Assembly (NCBI RefSeq): GCF_030209445.1
Contig: NZ_JARVSD010000001.1
Coordinates: forward strand, 230,505 to 294,504
Origin: Promicromonospora sp. MEB111
GTDB lineage: Bacteria; Actinomycetota; Actinomycetes; Actinomycetales; Cellulomonadaceae
Direction: 5' to 3'
Length of the DNA: 64,000 nt
The notes beneath the pieces were generated by a model. It made no database searches. It saw nothing but the letters and a program-made list of their open reading frames with translations, and was not told the DNA's origin. Positions 8,026 to 16,067 of the stretch are shown here, one piece after another. Position numbers and translations under genes: made by a program. The stretch's first letter is position 1; each line of letters starts with the position of its first letter.

Positions 8026-9186
8026 ATGGTCGTCCGTGTCCGGAAGCCGTTCGGCCAGGTGCTCGGCCTGGCGCTCGTCGGGAGCCTGCTGGGCGGGCCG
8101 GCGGCGGTCGGGGCACCGGCCGGCGAGGACGAGGTGGGTCTGTCCACCTACACCTACAACGACATCGCCCTCGCCCCGAACGTGGCACCGGCGGGCTCGC
8201 CGGTCCAGGTCCACGGCTTCGTCGGACACGGTCCATACTCGCCCGCGGCCGGGGAACTCGTGACGATCTATTTCGATCCGGCCGGGACGGCGCCTCGCGA
8301 GGCCGTCGCGACCGTGACGACCGACGCCGACGGCTGGTTCGCCAAGACGGTGCGGCCCAGCACCTCCGGCACCTACGACATCGTCCGGCCGGGCGAGGAC
8401 GAGGACACGCTCCTGGGTCCGGGCACGGCGACGTTCACGAGCCGCAAGGTCACCCAGCCCGTCCGGTCGGTCGTGGTGTCGGGTACGAAGAACGGGCACA
8501 CCGCGAAGGCGCGGGTGATTGTCCAGGACGTCGTGACCCGGATCGAGCCGCAGACGGTCTACGTCGATGCGGGGCTCCTGACCGCGGGATATCCGGGGAA
8601 CATCAAGTTCTCCGGGCCGTACATGACCAACCGCCGCGCGGAAGGGCGGTTCGGTGCGGGCGACGTCTACTACAGCAGCGGGGAGTTCCCGTGGCGGACG
8701 AACTACAGCGCGACGCGGGCCTACCGGCTGTCCGCCGTGCACCCGGCGGGCTTGTACGACGTGCGGTTCACGGGCGAGATGGCCGTCTGGACGGATCGCT
8801 GGGACGCCGAGGAGGCGCGTGTCTCGATGCCGGGGGACGTGGTCACCACAGTGCGTGTTCGCCGGGCGAGCAGCACGACGATCGCGGCGTCGGCGACGTC
8901 GTTCACGGGGCCGAAGACGATCACGCTGCGCGGTGCGGTGCGCAAGGTGCAGCTCGTGAGCAACACGAAGGCCGCGATCCGGCTGTCGCCGAACACGCCG
9001 GTCAAGCTGTACTTCGACCCGGCCGGTGCCACGGGGCCGCAGTACAAGAAGACGGTGCGGACGAACTCGAAGGGCGTCTACACCACGACGTACCGCACGA
9101 CGCGGTCGGGCCAGTGGATCGCGAAGTACCCGGGCACGGACCTGCAGGCGCCGTCCGAGCGGGCCGTGACGATCACGGTGAGGTAG
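8026..9186 (+). CDS. Secreted modular protein, paralogue 3 (short form)
   Basis: 386 residues, shorter than its neighbours because the N-terminal beta domain is absent. The signal peptide (MVVRVRKPFGQVLGLALVGS) leads directly into module 1 (LVTIYFDPAGTAPREA...TSGTYDIVRPGE), the central domain (NRRAEGRFGAGDVYYSSG, HPAGLYDVRFTG; the Cys pair of the siblings is missing) and the C-terminal module (TPVKLYFDPAGATGPQYKKT...SGQWIAKYPGTDLQAPS). ATG 8026 is preferred, with GAGG upstream. The C-terminal module is nearly identical to that of paralogue 4, which suggests recent duplication or gene conversion. No enzymatic motif is seen. Confidence 0.75.
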   Translation: MVVRVRKPFGQVLGLALVGSLLGGPAAVGAPAGEDEVGLSTYTYNDIALAPNVAPAGSPVQVHGFVGHGPYSPAAGELVTIYFDPAGTAPREAVATVTTDADGWFAKTVRPSTSGTYDIVRPGEDEDTLLGPGTATFTSRKVTQPVRSVVVSGTKNGHTAKARVIVQDVVTRIEPQTVYVDAGLLTAGYPGNIKFSGPYMTNRRAEGRFGAGDVYYSSGEFPWRTNYSATRAYRLSAVHPAGLYDVRFTGEMAVWTDRWDAEEARVSMPGDVVTTVRVRRASSTTIAASATSFTGPKTITLRGAVRKVQLVSNTKAAIRLSPNTPVKLYFDPAGATGPQYKKTVRTNSKGVYTTTYRTTRSGQWIAKYPGTDLQAPSERAVTITVR

Positions 9187-9241
9187 CGGCGTCGCGATTC
9201 ACCTCGGCAACAGGATTGGTTGGCACGTGGAGAGGCTGTTC

Positions 9242-10765
9242 ATGCGCGCTTCGGTGCGGCGAGTAGTAGGTGTCCTGTCGGCGTTGGTCCTGACGGGCGC
9301 GGGCCTGATCGTCGGTGCAGGCCCGGCGACTGCTGGCGTCGGGATCATCTCCGGCTCGAACGGAGACATCCAGGTCACCGCCCAGGTTCATGTGCCCGAT
9401 CAAGCTCCGTACATGGCTGTCTGGCTGGAGCACAACGGCATCTCGGCTGAGCTGACCAGCGCGATGATCCGGGTGACGAACCCTTCGAACGAGGAGATCT
9501 ACGCTCGGGAGACTGCGTTCGAGCGGCCCGGGACCACCAGGTGGGAGGCGAGTGACTTCGAGCTTCCGGCCGGCCGGGAGCTCGGTCGCTACCTGGTGTC
9601 GTTCGATGCCGTGGTCGTGGTGCAGACCGAGTCCGGACCGGTGAATGTTCGTGTTGCGGGCACCGACGCGGTCGAGTTCTTCCAGCGCAGAAGTCCATAT
9701 CTCAGGGATTTCCAGGCGACCCCGCAGCACATTCCGGCGGGGGAGAAGGCCGTGGTCTCGGGTATCGCGGTGCTCGGATCGCCATACAGCCAGGTTCCAT
9801 TTGCCGGTGAGCAGGTTGAGATCTGGTTCGACCCCAAGGGGACGGCTCCACGTGTCTATCGCGGTTCGGCGACGTCCGACGCTCGCGGTTACTTCGAGAC
9901 GACGTTGGTCGCACCGTCGGACGGCATCTGGCGGGCGGTCGTCCCCGAGTCCGACAGGTACAAGCGCTCGTCGCCGGCCGACACGCCGCAGGAGACACGG
10001 CAGATCGACCGGACAACTCATTCAGGTTCTGCGTCCAAGACAGCGAAGGGCTACGCGGGCGGCGTCCGGATCATCGCGACGGACATCGTGGTGGGCATGG
10101 AGCCGGCGACAGTGCGGTTCGACGCCGGCATCCGCGGCCTCGGCTGGGCCCGGAGCGCGAGCAATCTCTGGTTCGAGAGCCGGCGTGGCGAGGGTCGATA
10201 CCCGAACGGGATCGTCCGGACGGCGACCCTGGAGTGGCAGCACGAGGTGGGCACCGACTACTTCTTGCAGTCGACCCACACGACTGCGCGTGTCAGCCCG
10301 CTGATGCCCGCCGGCGTCTACGACGTAGGGGTGGACCAGCAGTACGTCTCTATCTGCTTCTCGCCGGCGCCCGAGTCACGCAGCAGCTGCAAGGCGAACG
10401 TCATCGTCAACGACCGCACGATCACCACCATGACGGTCAAGCGTGCCAGCAGCACGAGCGTCTCGGCGTCGGCCAAGACCTTCACGGGGCCGAAGACCAT
10501 CACTCTGAGCGGTGCGGTGCGGAAGGTGCAGCTGGTCAGCGACACGAAGGTCGCGAACCGGCTGTCGCCCAACACCCCCGTGAAGCTGTACTTCGACCCC
10601 GCCGGCTCGCGCGGCCCGGTCTACAAGAAGACCGTCAAGACGGGCTCGGGCGGCACCTACTCCACGAAGGTCGGCACGAGCATCTCCGGTCGCTGGATCG
10701 CCGAGTACCCGGGTACGGCTCTCCAGGCGCCGTCCCAGCACGCCGTGACCATCACTGTCAGGTAG
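9242..10765 (+). CDS. Secreted modular protein, paralogue 4
   Basis: 507 residues. ATG 9242 is chosen because GGAGAGG ends 6 nt upstream; an in-frame GTG at 9227 lies within that site. The signal peptide (MRASVRRVVGVLSALVLTGA) is followed by the full four-part architecture of paralogues 1 and 2: N-terminal beta domain (VWLEHNGISAELTSAMI), module 1 (VEIWFDPKGTAPRVYRG), central domain (SRRGEGRYPNGIV, MPAGVYDVG, two Cys) and C-terminal module (VKLYFDPAGSRGPVYKKT...SGRWIAEYPGT). It follows paralogue 3 by only 55 nt and may be co-transcribed with it. Function is unknown. Confidence 0.75.
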   Translation: MRASVRRVVGVLSALVLTGAGLIVGAGPATAGVGIISGSNGDIQVTAQVHVPDQAPYMAVWLEHNGISAELTSAMIRVTNPSNEEIYARETAFERPGTTRWEASDFELPAGRELGRYLVSFDAVVVVQTESGPVNVRVAGTDAVEFFQRRSPYLRDFQATPQHIPAGEKAVVSGIAVLGSPYSQVPFAGEQVEIWFDPKGTAPRVYRGSATSDARGYFETTLVAPSDGIWRAVVPESDRYKRSSPADTPQETRQIDRTTHSGSASKTAKGYAGGVRIIATDIVVGMEPATVRFDAGIRGLGWARSASNLWFESRRGEGRYPNGIVRTATLEWQHEVGTDYFLQSTHTTARVSPLMPAGVYDVGVDQQYVSICFSPAPESRSSCKANVIVNDRTITTMTVKRASSTSVSASAKTFTGPKTITLSGAVRKVQLVSDTKVANRLSPNTPVKLYFDPAGSRGPVYKKTVKTGSGGTYSTKVGTSISGRWIAEYPGTALQAPSQHAVTITVR

Positions 10766-10773
10766 CCCCGAAA

Positions 10774-10792
10774 AGCAGGTTGACCTCCTGCT
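10774..10792 (+). terminator. Small hairpin after secreted paralogue 4
   Basis: AGCAGG (10774-10779) pairs with CCTGCT (10787-10792) about 10 nt after the stop codon. The stem is short and has no T-tract, so this is a weak call. Confidence 0.35.
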
Positions 10793-10815
10793 CTGCCCAG
10801 GTCTAGCCTCGAAGA

Positions 10816-10839
10816 TGACCAGATGAACGAATCTGGTCA
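10816..10839. promoter_or_regulatory. Operator palindrome upstream of TetR-dikinase operon
   Basis: TGACCAGAT (10816-10824) and ATCTGGTCA (10831-10839) form perfect 9-bp arms with a 6-nt spacer, 36 nt before the TetR start at 10875. The size and position fit a TetR-family operator and suggest autorepression of the two-gene operon. Confidence 0.65.
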
Positions 10840-10874
10840 CACTTTCACGAAGGCCAGGGGTGGAGGCACCAGCC

Positions 10875-11651
10875 ATGGGCGCGACGACGCAGCGGCGGGG
10901 GACCGCGCAGCGCAGGTACGAGCGCGCGGAACGGATCCTCGACGCCGCCACCGGGCTCGTGCTGCGCTGGGGCTACGACAAGACCACCATCGACGACGTC
11001 GCCCGGCACGCCGGGGTGGCCAAGGGCACCATCTACCTGCACTGGGGCAGCCGCGAGGACCTGTTCGCCGCGTTGATGCGGTGGGACCGGGCCCAGATGA
11101 TCGGCGCGGTGCGGCGGCGCCTCCAGGAAGATCCGGCGACCGCGACCCTGCCCGGGCTGTTCGGCCTCCTCGCCCACGAGCTCCACCGGCGTCCGCTGCT
11201 GCAGGCCGCGATGGTCCAGGACTCCGCGGTGCTGGGCAAGCTCGTGGCCCGCAAGCAGACCAGCACCACCACGCCCGACATGGTGGCCCCGTTCGGCGAG
11301 TATCTCGCCACGCTCCGGGAGCACGGGATGGTGCGCGCCGACCTCAGCCTGGAGGACCACCTCACCCTGGTCGCCGCCGTGCTGCACGGCTCGCTCGTCT
11401 CGCTGCGGATGATGCCTGACTCGCTGCGGGTGTCCGACGAGCGCGCCGGAGAGCTGATCGGCGACGCGCTCGCCCGCGCCTTCGCGGCTGAGAACCCGCC
11501 GTCCGACGCTGCGCGCGCCGTCTGCGCGGACGCCACCCGTGCGTTCGTCGACCAGGCCTACGCGGTGGCGCGGGCCAAGCTGCGGGAGTCGCTCGGCGAC
11601 GACCTCCCGCCAGAGGAAGACCTCTCGCCAGCAGAAGGAGACCCGTCGTGA
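10875..11651 (+). CDS. TetR/AcrR family transcriptional regulator
   Basis: 258 residues. The N-terminal TetR helix-turn-helix spans about residues 18-64 (RILDAATGLVLRWGYDKTTI, DVARHAGVAKGTIYLHWGS). The rest is the helical ligand-binding and dimer domain, with a somewhat long acidic C-terminal tail. ATG 10875 is chosen because GGAGG lies 8 nt upstream; the in-frame GTG at 10860 has no such site. The stop overlaps the next start as GTGA, so the two genes are translationally coupled. A perfect palindrome at 10816-10839 is its probable operator. The inducer is unknown; the linked dikinase suggests an antibiotic or a metabolite. Confidence 0.88.
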   Translation: MGATTQRRGTAQRRYERAERILDAATGLVLRWGYDKTTIDDVARHAGVAKGTIYLHWGSREDLFAALMRWDRAQMIGAVRRRLQEDPATATLPGLFGLLAHELHRRPLLQAAMVQDSAVLGKLVARKQTSTTTPDMVAPFGEYLATLREHGMVRADLSLEDHLTLVAAVLHGSLVSLRMMPDSLRVSDERAGELIGDALARAFAAENPPSDAARAVCADATRAFVDQAYAVARAKLRESLGDDLPPEEDLSPAEGDPS

Positions 11652-14287
11652 GCACCGAGGTCACGCACTCGTTCACGCTACCGCTCGCGGATCCCGCGGC
11701 GGTGGAGCTGGCGGCGACCGGCGGCAAGGGCTCGTCGCTCGCCCGCCTGGCCACTGCCGGCCTGCCGGTTCCCGGCGGCTTCCACGTCACCACGGACGCC
11801 TACCGGGCCGCGGTCGCCGGAGCGCCGCAGCAGGCGATCGTCGCCGCGGCCCGGGACGTGGAGCCCGACCGGCCGGAGACCCACGAGGCCGCCGCGGTCC
11901 GGATCGCCGAGGTGTTCGCCGGCCTGGAGATCCCGGCGGCGGTCGCCGACGCCGTCCGGGCCGGGTACGCGAACCTGCGCACCACGGGCAGCACTACAGC
12001 GGGTACGCCGGACGGCGCCCCGGACGACCAGGCCCCCGCCGTCGCCGTCCGCTCCTCGGCCACGGCCGAGGACCTACCGGGCATGTCGTTCGCCGGCCAG
12101 CAGGACTCGTTCCTCAACATCCGGGGCGAGGACGCCCTGCTCCGGGCGGTCCGGGACTGCTGGGCCTCCCTGTGGACGGCGCGCGCGATCGGCTACCGCG
12201 CGCGCCACGGCATCCCCGCCGAGGAGGTCGCCCTCGCGGTGGTGGTGCAACGGCTGGTCGACGCCGACGCCGCCGGCATCCTGTTCACCGTCGACCCGAT
12301 GACCGGGTCCCGCGACCGCGTGCTGATCAACGCGGCCTGGGGGCTGGGCGAGGCCGTGGTCGGCGGGCAGGTCACGCCCGACACCTTCCTGGTGGCGCGG
12401 GTCGGCGGCACGGTCGAACGCACGGTGAGCACCAAGGAGGTCCGCACCGTGCGGACCGCCGACGGGACCCGGAACGAGCCGGTCCCCGCCGCGCTGCGGG
12501 ACGAGCCCGCGCTCACCGACGAGCAGGCCGCGCGGCTCGCCGCGCTCGGCGTCCGCATCGAGGAGCTGTACGGCGTGGCGATGGACGTGGAGTGGGCGCT
12601 GCACGACGGCGCCCCCGCGATCCTCCAGGCGCGTCCCGTCACGGGCGCGGCGGGCCAGGTGGCGGTCACGGAGGTGTGGAACGACAGCCTGCTGGGCGAC
12701 TTCCTGTGGACCAACGCGAACCTGGGCGAGGCGCTGCCCAGTGTGATGACACCGCTGACCTGGTCGCTCGTGCGGATCTTCATGGCGAACGCGATGGCCG
12801 ACACGGACATCGGCGTCCCCGCGTACGGCACCATCGGCGGCCGGTTCTACATGAACCTCAGCACCACCGAGACGGTCGCCCAGGCACTCGGCATGCGCAA
12901 GGCGGTCGACGCGGCGTACCGGGAGGTGTTCGGGCGGCTCCCGGGTCAGCCGGACATCCCGGTGGTCCCGATCGGCCGCGGGGAGCTGCTCCGGCGGCTC
13001 CTGCCGATGGTGGGGCGCAACCTCACGTCGCTGGTGCGTGACGTCCGGGCCGTGCCGGGATTCCTGGGCACCGCCGAGCGGCGCGGCACCGCCCTGCGGC
13101 AGCGCGTGGCCGACGTCGAGGGCCCGGACGAGCTGGCGGACTTCTGGACCACGGAGCTCGGCCCCTACCTGGAGGCGTCCTCGCGCGTGCTGCGCGGCGC
13201 CGCACGGCAGGACGGCACCAAGCTGCTGACCTTGCGCCGGGACCTGCGTGCGCTGCTCGGCGACGCGGACACGGAGACCCTGACGTCCGGCCTGTCCTCC
13301 GGCGGACAGCACCTGGCCAGCATGGAGACGCTCGTCGGCCTGCGCGAGGTGGCCCTCGGACGGCTCGACCGCGAGACGTACGTGACGCGGTACGGGCACC
13401 GGTGCGTCGACGAGTTCGAGGTCTCCCGGCCGCGCCCGGCGGAGGATCCCGCCTGGCTGGACCGGCAGATCGCGGCGGCGGCCGGGACCGACGTCGACGC
13501 ACTGCTCGAGCGGCAGGAGCGGGCGCGGGCCGCCGTCTGGGAGCGGCTCGAACGCCTGTCGCCGCGCAAGGCCGCGCGGCTGCGCAGCCAGCTCGACCGG
13601 TGGGCCCGGAACGCGCGGGACCGGGAGCGGGCGCGGTCCGAGGTGATCCGCACGTTCTGGGCACTGCGCGCCTTCGCGGTGCGGGCCGGGGAGCTCACCG
13701 GACTGGGCGATGACGTCTTCTACCTGACGGTCGACGAGCTGCTCGACGTGCTCCGCACCGGCGCGGGGTTGCGCACCGGGGAGGGCGGGCGCGACGTCGT
13801 CGCCGTGCGCCGCGCCACCTACGACCTGTACCAGGGCCTGCCGGCGTACCCGGCGGTGATCCGCGGCCGGTTCGACCCGGTCCGATGGGCCGCCGACCCC
13901 GCCCGGCGCTCGGACGTCTACGACGAGCACGGCCGGGAGGCCGTGGGCTCCGACCAGGTCCGGGGCTTCCCCGGGGCGTCGGGCGTGACGGAGGGCGTCG
14001 CGCGGGTGGTGCGCTCGGTGGACGACGGCGAGGCGCTGCTCGCCGGCGAGGTGCTGGTCACGACGGTGACGAACGTGGGCTGGACGCCCCTCTTCCCGCG
14101 TGCGGCCGCCGTGGTGACCGACGTCGGCGCGCCCCTCTCGCACGCCGCCATCGTCGCCCGCGAGCTGGGCATCCCGGCGGTCGTCGGGTGCGGCAACGCG
14201 ACGATGCGGCTGCGCACGGGCGACCTGGTGCGGGTGGACGGCGAGCACGGCACGGTCGAGGTGCTCACGCCGGCCGGTCGCTCCTAG
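11648..14287 (+). CDS. PEP/pyruvate-binding dikinase, rifampin phosphotransferase-like
   Basis: 879 residues, near the roughly 870 of rifampin phosphotransferases. The N-terminal ATP-binding domain (about 10-330) shows GGKGSSLARL, VRSSATAEDLPGMSFAGQQD, VDPMTGSRD and LQARPVTG. The middle region contains GHRCVDEFEVSRPRP and a long helical part that in Rph-type enzymes binds the drug. The C-terminal swivelling phosphohistidine domain has LSHAAIVARELGIPAVVG with the phosphate-carrying His. PEP synthases share this layout but differ in the central domain. Rifamycin phosphorylation is therefore possible, not shown; I found no rifamycin-associated element upstream. The gene overlaps the TetR gene by 4 nt. 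Confidence 0.72.
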   Translation: MSTEVTHSFTLPLADPAAVELAATGGKGSSLARLATAGLPVPGGFHVTTDAYRAAVAGAPQQAIVAAARDVEPDRPETHEAAAVRIAEVFAGLEIPAAVADAVRAGYANLRTTGSTTAGTPDGAPDDQAPAVAVRSSATAEDLPGMSFAGQQDSFLNIRGEDALLRAVRDCWASLWTARAIGYRARHGIPAEEVALAVVVQRLVDADAAGILFTVDPMTGSRDRVLINAAWGLGEAVVGGQVTPDTFLVARVGGTVERTVSTKEVRTVRTADGTRNEPVPAALRDEPALTDEQAARLAALGVRIEELYGVAMDVEWALHDGAPAILQARPVTGAAGQVAVTEVWNDSLLGDFLWTNANLGEALPSVMTPLTWSLVRIFMANAMADTDIGVPAYGTIGGRFYMNLSTTETVAQALGMRKAVDAAYREVFGRLPGQPDIPVVPIGRGELLRRLLPMVGRNLTSLVRDVRAVPGFLGTAERRGTALRQRVADVEGPDELADFWTTELGPYLEASSRVLRGAARQDGTKLLTLRRDLRALLGDADTETLTSGLSSGGQHLASMETLVGLREVALGRLDRETYVTRYGHRCVDEFEVSRPRPAEDPAWLDRQIAAAAGTDVDALLERQERARAAVWERLERLSPRKAARLRSQLDRWARNARDRERARSEVIRTFWALRAFAVRAGELTGLGDDVFYLTVDELLDVLRTGAGLRTGEGGRDVVAVRRATYDLYQGLPAYPAVIRGRFDPVRWAADPARRSDVYDEHGREAVGSDQVRGFPGASGVTEGVARVVRSVDDGEALLAGEVLVTTVTNVGWTPLFPRAAAVVTDVGAPLSHAAIVARELGIPAVVGCGNATMRLRTGDLVRVDGEHGTVEVLTPAGRS

Positions 14288-14298
14288 CGCCGGGCACT

Positions 14299-14330
14299 CC
14301 TGGAGCCGGCCGCCCCTGGAGCCGGCCGCC
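14299..14330. repeat. Two exact tandem copies of a 16-nt unit after the dikinase stop
   Basis: CCTGGAGCCGGCCGCC occurs at 14299-14314 and again at 14315-14330, between the convergent dikinase and SDR stop codons. It looks like a slipped-strand duplication; each unit can fold at GCCGGC. Confidence 0.6.
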
Positions 14331-14331
14331 C

Positions 14332-15192
14332 CTAGAACACCGGCTTGCCGCCCGTCACGCCGAGCACCGTCCCGGACACGTACGACGCCGTGGTCGGCGA
14401 CGCCAGGAAGACGAACGCCGGCGCGACCTCTGCGGGCTGCCCCGCCCGGCCCAGCGGGGTGTCGGTGCCGAACGACTCGATCTTCTCCTCGGGCTGGGTG
14501 GCCGGCTGCAGCGGCGTCCAGATCGGCCCGGGCGCCACGGCGTTCACGCGGATGCCGCGCGGCCCCAGCTCGGCGGCGAGGTTCACCGTGATGTTGTTGA
14601 TCGCGGCCTTGGTGGCCGCGTAGTCGAGCAGCGACGTGGACGGCTGGTAGGCCTGGATCGACGAGTTGTTGATGATCGAGCCGCCCTCGCCCATGTGCCC
14701 GAGCGCCGCCTGCGTCACCCAGAACAGGGCGTAGAGGTTGGTCTTGACCACGCGGTCGAGCTCCTCGGTGGTCACGTCCGCGACCGATTTGCGGCGCGCC
14801 ATCTGGTACCCGGCGTTGTTCACCAGCACGTCGATGCCGCCCAGCTCGCCTGCTGCCCGGTGTGCGACGCCGCGCGCCGTCGGCTCGTCCCGCAGGTCAC
14901 CCGGGAGCAGGGCGCACTGGCGGCCCTCCCCGCGCACCCACTCCGCCGTCGCCCGTGCGTCGTGCTCCTCCTCGGGCAGGTAGGACAGGGCGACGTCGGC
15001 GCCCTCACGGGCGAACGCGATGGCGACCGCGCGCCCGATGCCCGAGTCGCCACCCGTCACCAGGGCCTTCCGCCCCAGGAGCTTCTCGCTGCCGACGTAG
15101 CTGGTCTCGCCGTGGTCGGGCGTGGGGACCATCTGGTCGGTGGCGCCCGGCGGAATCTGCTGCTGCGGTGGGAACGCCGGGTTCTGGCTCAT
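14332..15192 (-). CDS. SDR family oxidoreductase (general-stress YdaD/YhdF-like)
   Basis: 286 residues. The classical short-chain dehydrogenase motifs are present: TGGDSGIGRA (cofactor-binding glycine motif, about 47), NNAG, the catalytic Ser in NSSIQAY, and YAATKAA (Tyr/Lys). The N-terminal extension rich in Pro and Gln (MSQNPAFPPQQQIPPG) is typical of the stress-associated subgroup of bacterial SDRs. ATG 15192 is preferred because GGAGG lies 5 nt upstream. The substrate is unknown; NAD(P)-dependent reduction of an aldehyde or ketone is likely. It is convergent with the dikinase and divergent from the PAS-ANTAR gene. Confidence 0.85.
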   Translation of the reverse strand: MSQNPAFPPQQQIPPGATDQMVPTPDHGETSYVGSEKLLGRKALVTGGDSGIGRAVAIAFAREGADVALSYLPEEEHDARATAEWVRGEGRQCALLPGDLRDEPTARGVAHRAAGELGGIDVLVNNAGYQMARRKSVADVTTEELDRVVKTNLYALFWVTQAALGHMGEGGSIINNSSIQAYQPSTSLLDYAATKAAINNITVNLAAELGPRGIRVNAVAPGPIWTPLQPATQPEEKIESFGTDTPLGRAGQPAEVAPAFVFLASPTTASYVSGTVLGVTGGKPVF

Positions 15193-15332
15193 GTCGTCCT
15201 CCATCGTCACGCGACGTCTCGGCCGACGTGATCTTCTTCGACCTCTGTTCACGCTAGCCCGTGCCTCGTCAGGCCGCACATCCCGTACCCTCGGTCCCAC
15301 CAGGCCCGGAACATCACCTTGCAAGGAGTTTC

Positions 15333-16019
15333 GTGAACTCTGTACCGACGCCCGGCGAGCCCACGATCGTGGACGGCGTCGAGCAAGTGCTCGCCCGCGG
15401 CAGGACGTCCCCGGTCGGCCGTTACCGGCTGGACCTGGCCACCGGCGAGTGGGAATGGTCCGACGAGGTGTACGAGATGCACGGCTTCGAGCCGGGTCAG
15501 ATCGTGCCGACGACGCCGCTGATGCTGTCCCACAAGCACCCTGACGACCGCGCCCGCGTGGACGGCGTGCTGCGGGAGGCGGCCGAGACGGGACAGCCCT
15601 TCAGCTCGGTGCATCGGATCCTCGACGCCGCAGGGGAGACGCGGACCCTCGCGGTGACCGGGCAGGGCCGGCGCGATCCGGAAACCGACCGGGTGACCGA
15701 GCTGTTCGGGTACTTCATCGACGTCACCGACTCGCAGCGGGAGGCGGCGGCACGCGACGCGACCGCCTCGATCCGGGCGTCGGCGGAGCGCCGCGCGGTG
15801 ATCGAGCAGGCCAAGGGCGTGCTGATGGTGGTCTACGGCGCCGACGAGGACGCGGCCTTCGACCTGCTCCGCGAGGCGTCGAACGCGGCGAACATCGCGG
15901 TGCGGGACATCGCCCTGACGCTGGTGCACCTCTTCTCCGGCCCGGGCGTGACGGTGTTCCCCACCCGCGAGGCGATCGACGAGTTCCTGGCTGCCCCGAT
16001 CGCTCCGGGCGACCTCTGA
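15333..16019 (+). CDS. PAS-ANTAR domain protein (putative signal-responsive antiterminator)
   Basis: 228 residues, starting at GTG 15333 with AAGGAG 4 nt upstream (15323-15328). Residues about 28-125 form a PAS fold (YRLDLATGEWEWSDEVYEMH, then HPDDRARV and GYFIDVTD). Residues about 145-205 form an ANTAR domain (AERRAVIEQAKGVLMVVYGA, DEDAAFDLLREASNAANIAV), the RNA-binding helix bundle that prevents premature termination at paired hairpins in nascent transcripts. ANTAR proteins with PAS sensors are common in actinobacteria. The signal and RNA targets are not evident locally. It is divergent from the SDR gene across 140 bp. Confidence 0.85.
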   Translation: MNSVPTPGEPTIVDGVEQVLARGRTSPVGRYRLDLATGEWEWSDEVYEMHGFEPGQIVPTTPLMLSHKHPDDRARVDGVLREAAETGQPFSSVHRILDAAGETRTLAVTGQGRRDPETDRVTELFGYFIDVTDSQREAAARDATASIRASAERRAVIEQAKGVLMVVYGADEDAAFDLLREASNAANIAVRDIALTLVHLFSGPGVTVFPTREAIDEFLAAPIAPGDL

Positions 16020-16067
16020 CGCGATCTGCGCGGACCACGTCGGACCACGTCGGACGAGGTGCGTCGG

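Noticed and set aside
10766..10874. Search for a rifamycin-associated element before the dikinase operon
   Set aside because: No match to the known inverted repeat is present; only the TGACCAGAT palindrome was found.
16031..16050. Direct repeat CGGACCACGT twice between the PAS-ANTAR and sigma-like stops
   Set aside because: Only two short copies in a convergent gap without dyad symmetry; no function can be argued.
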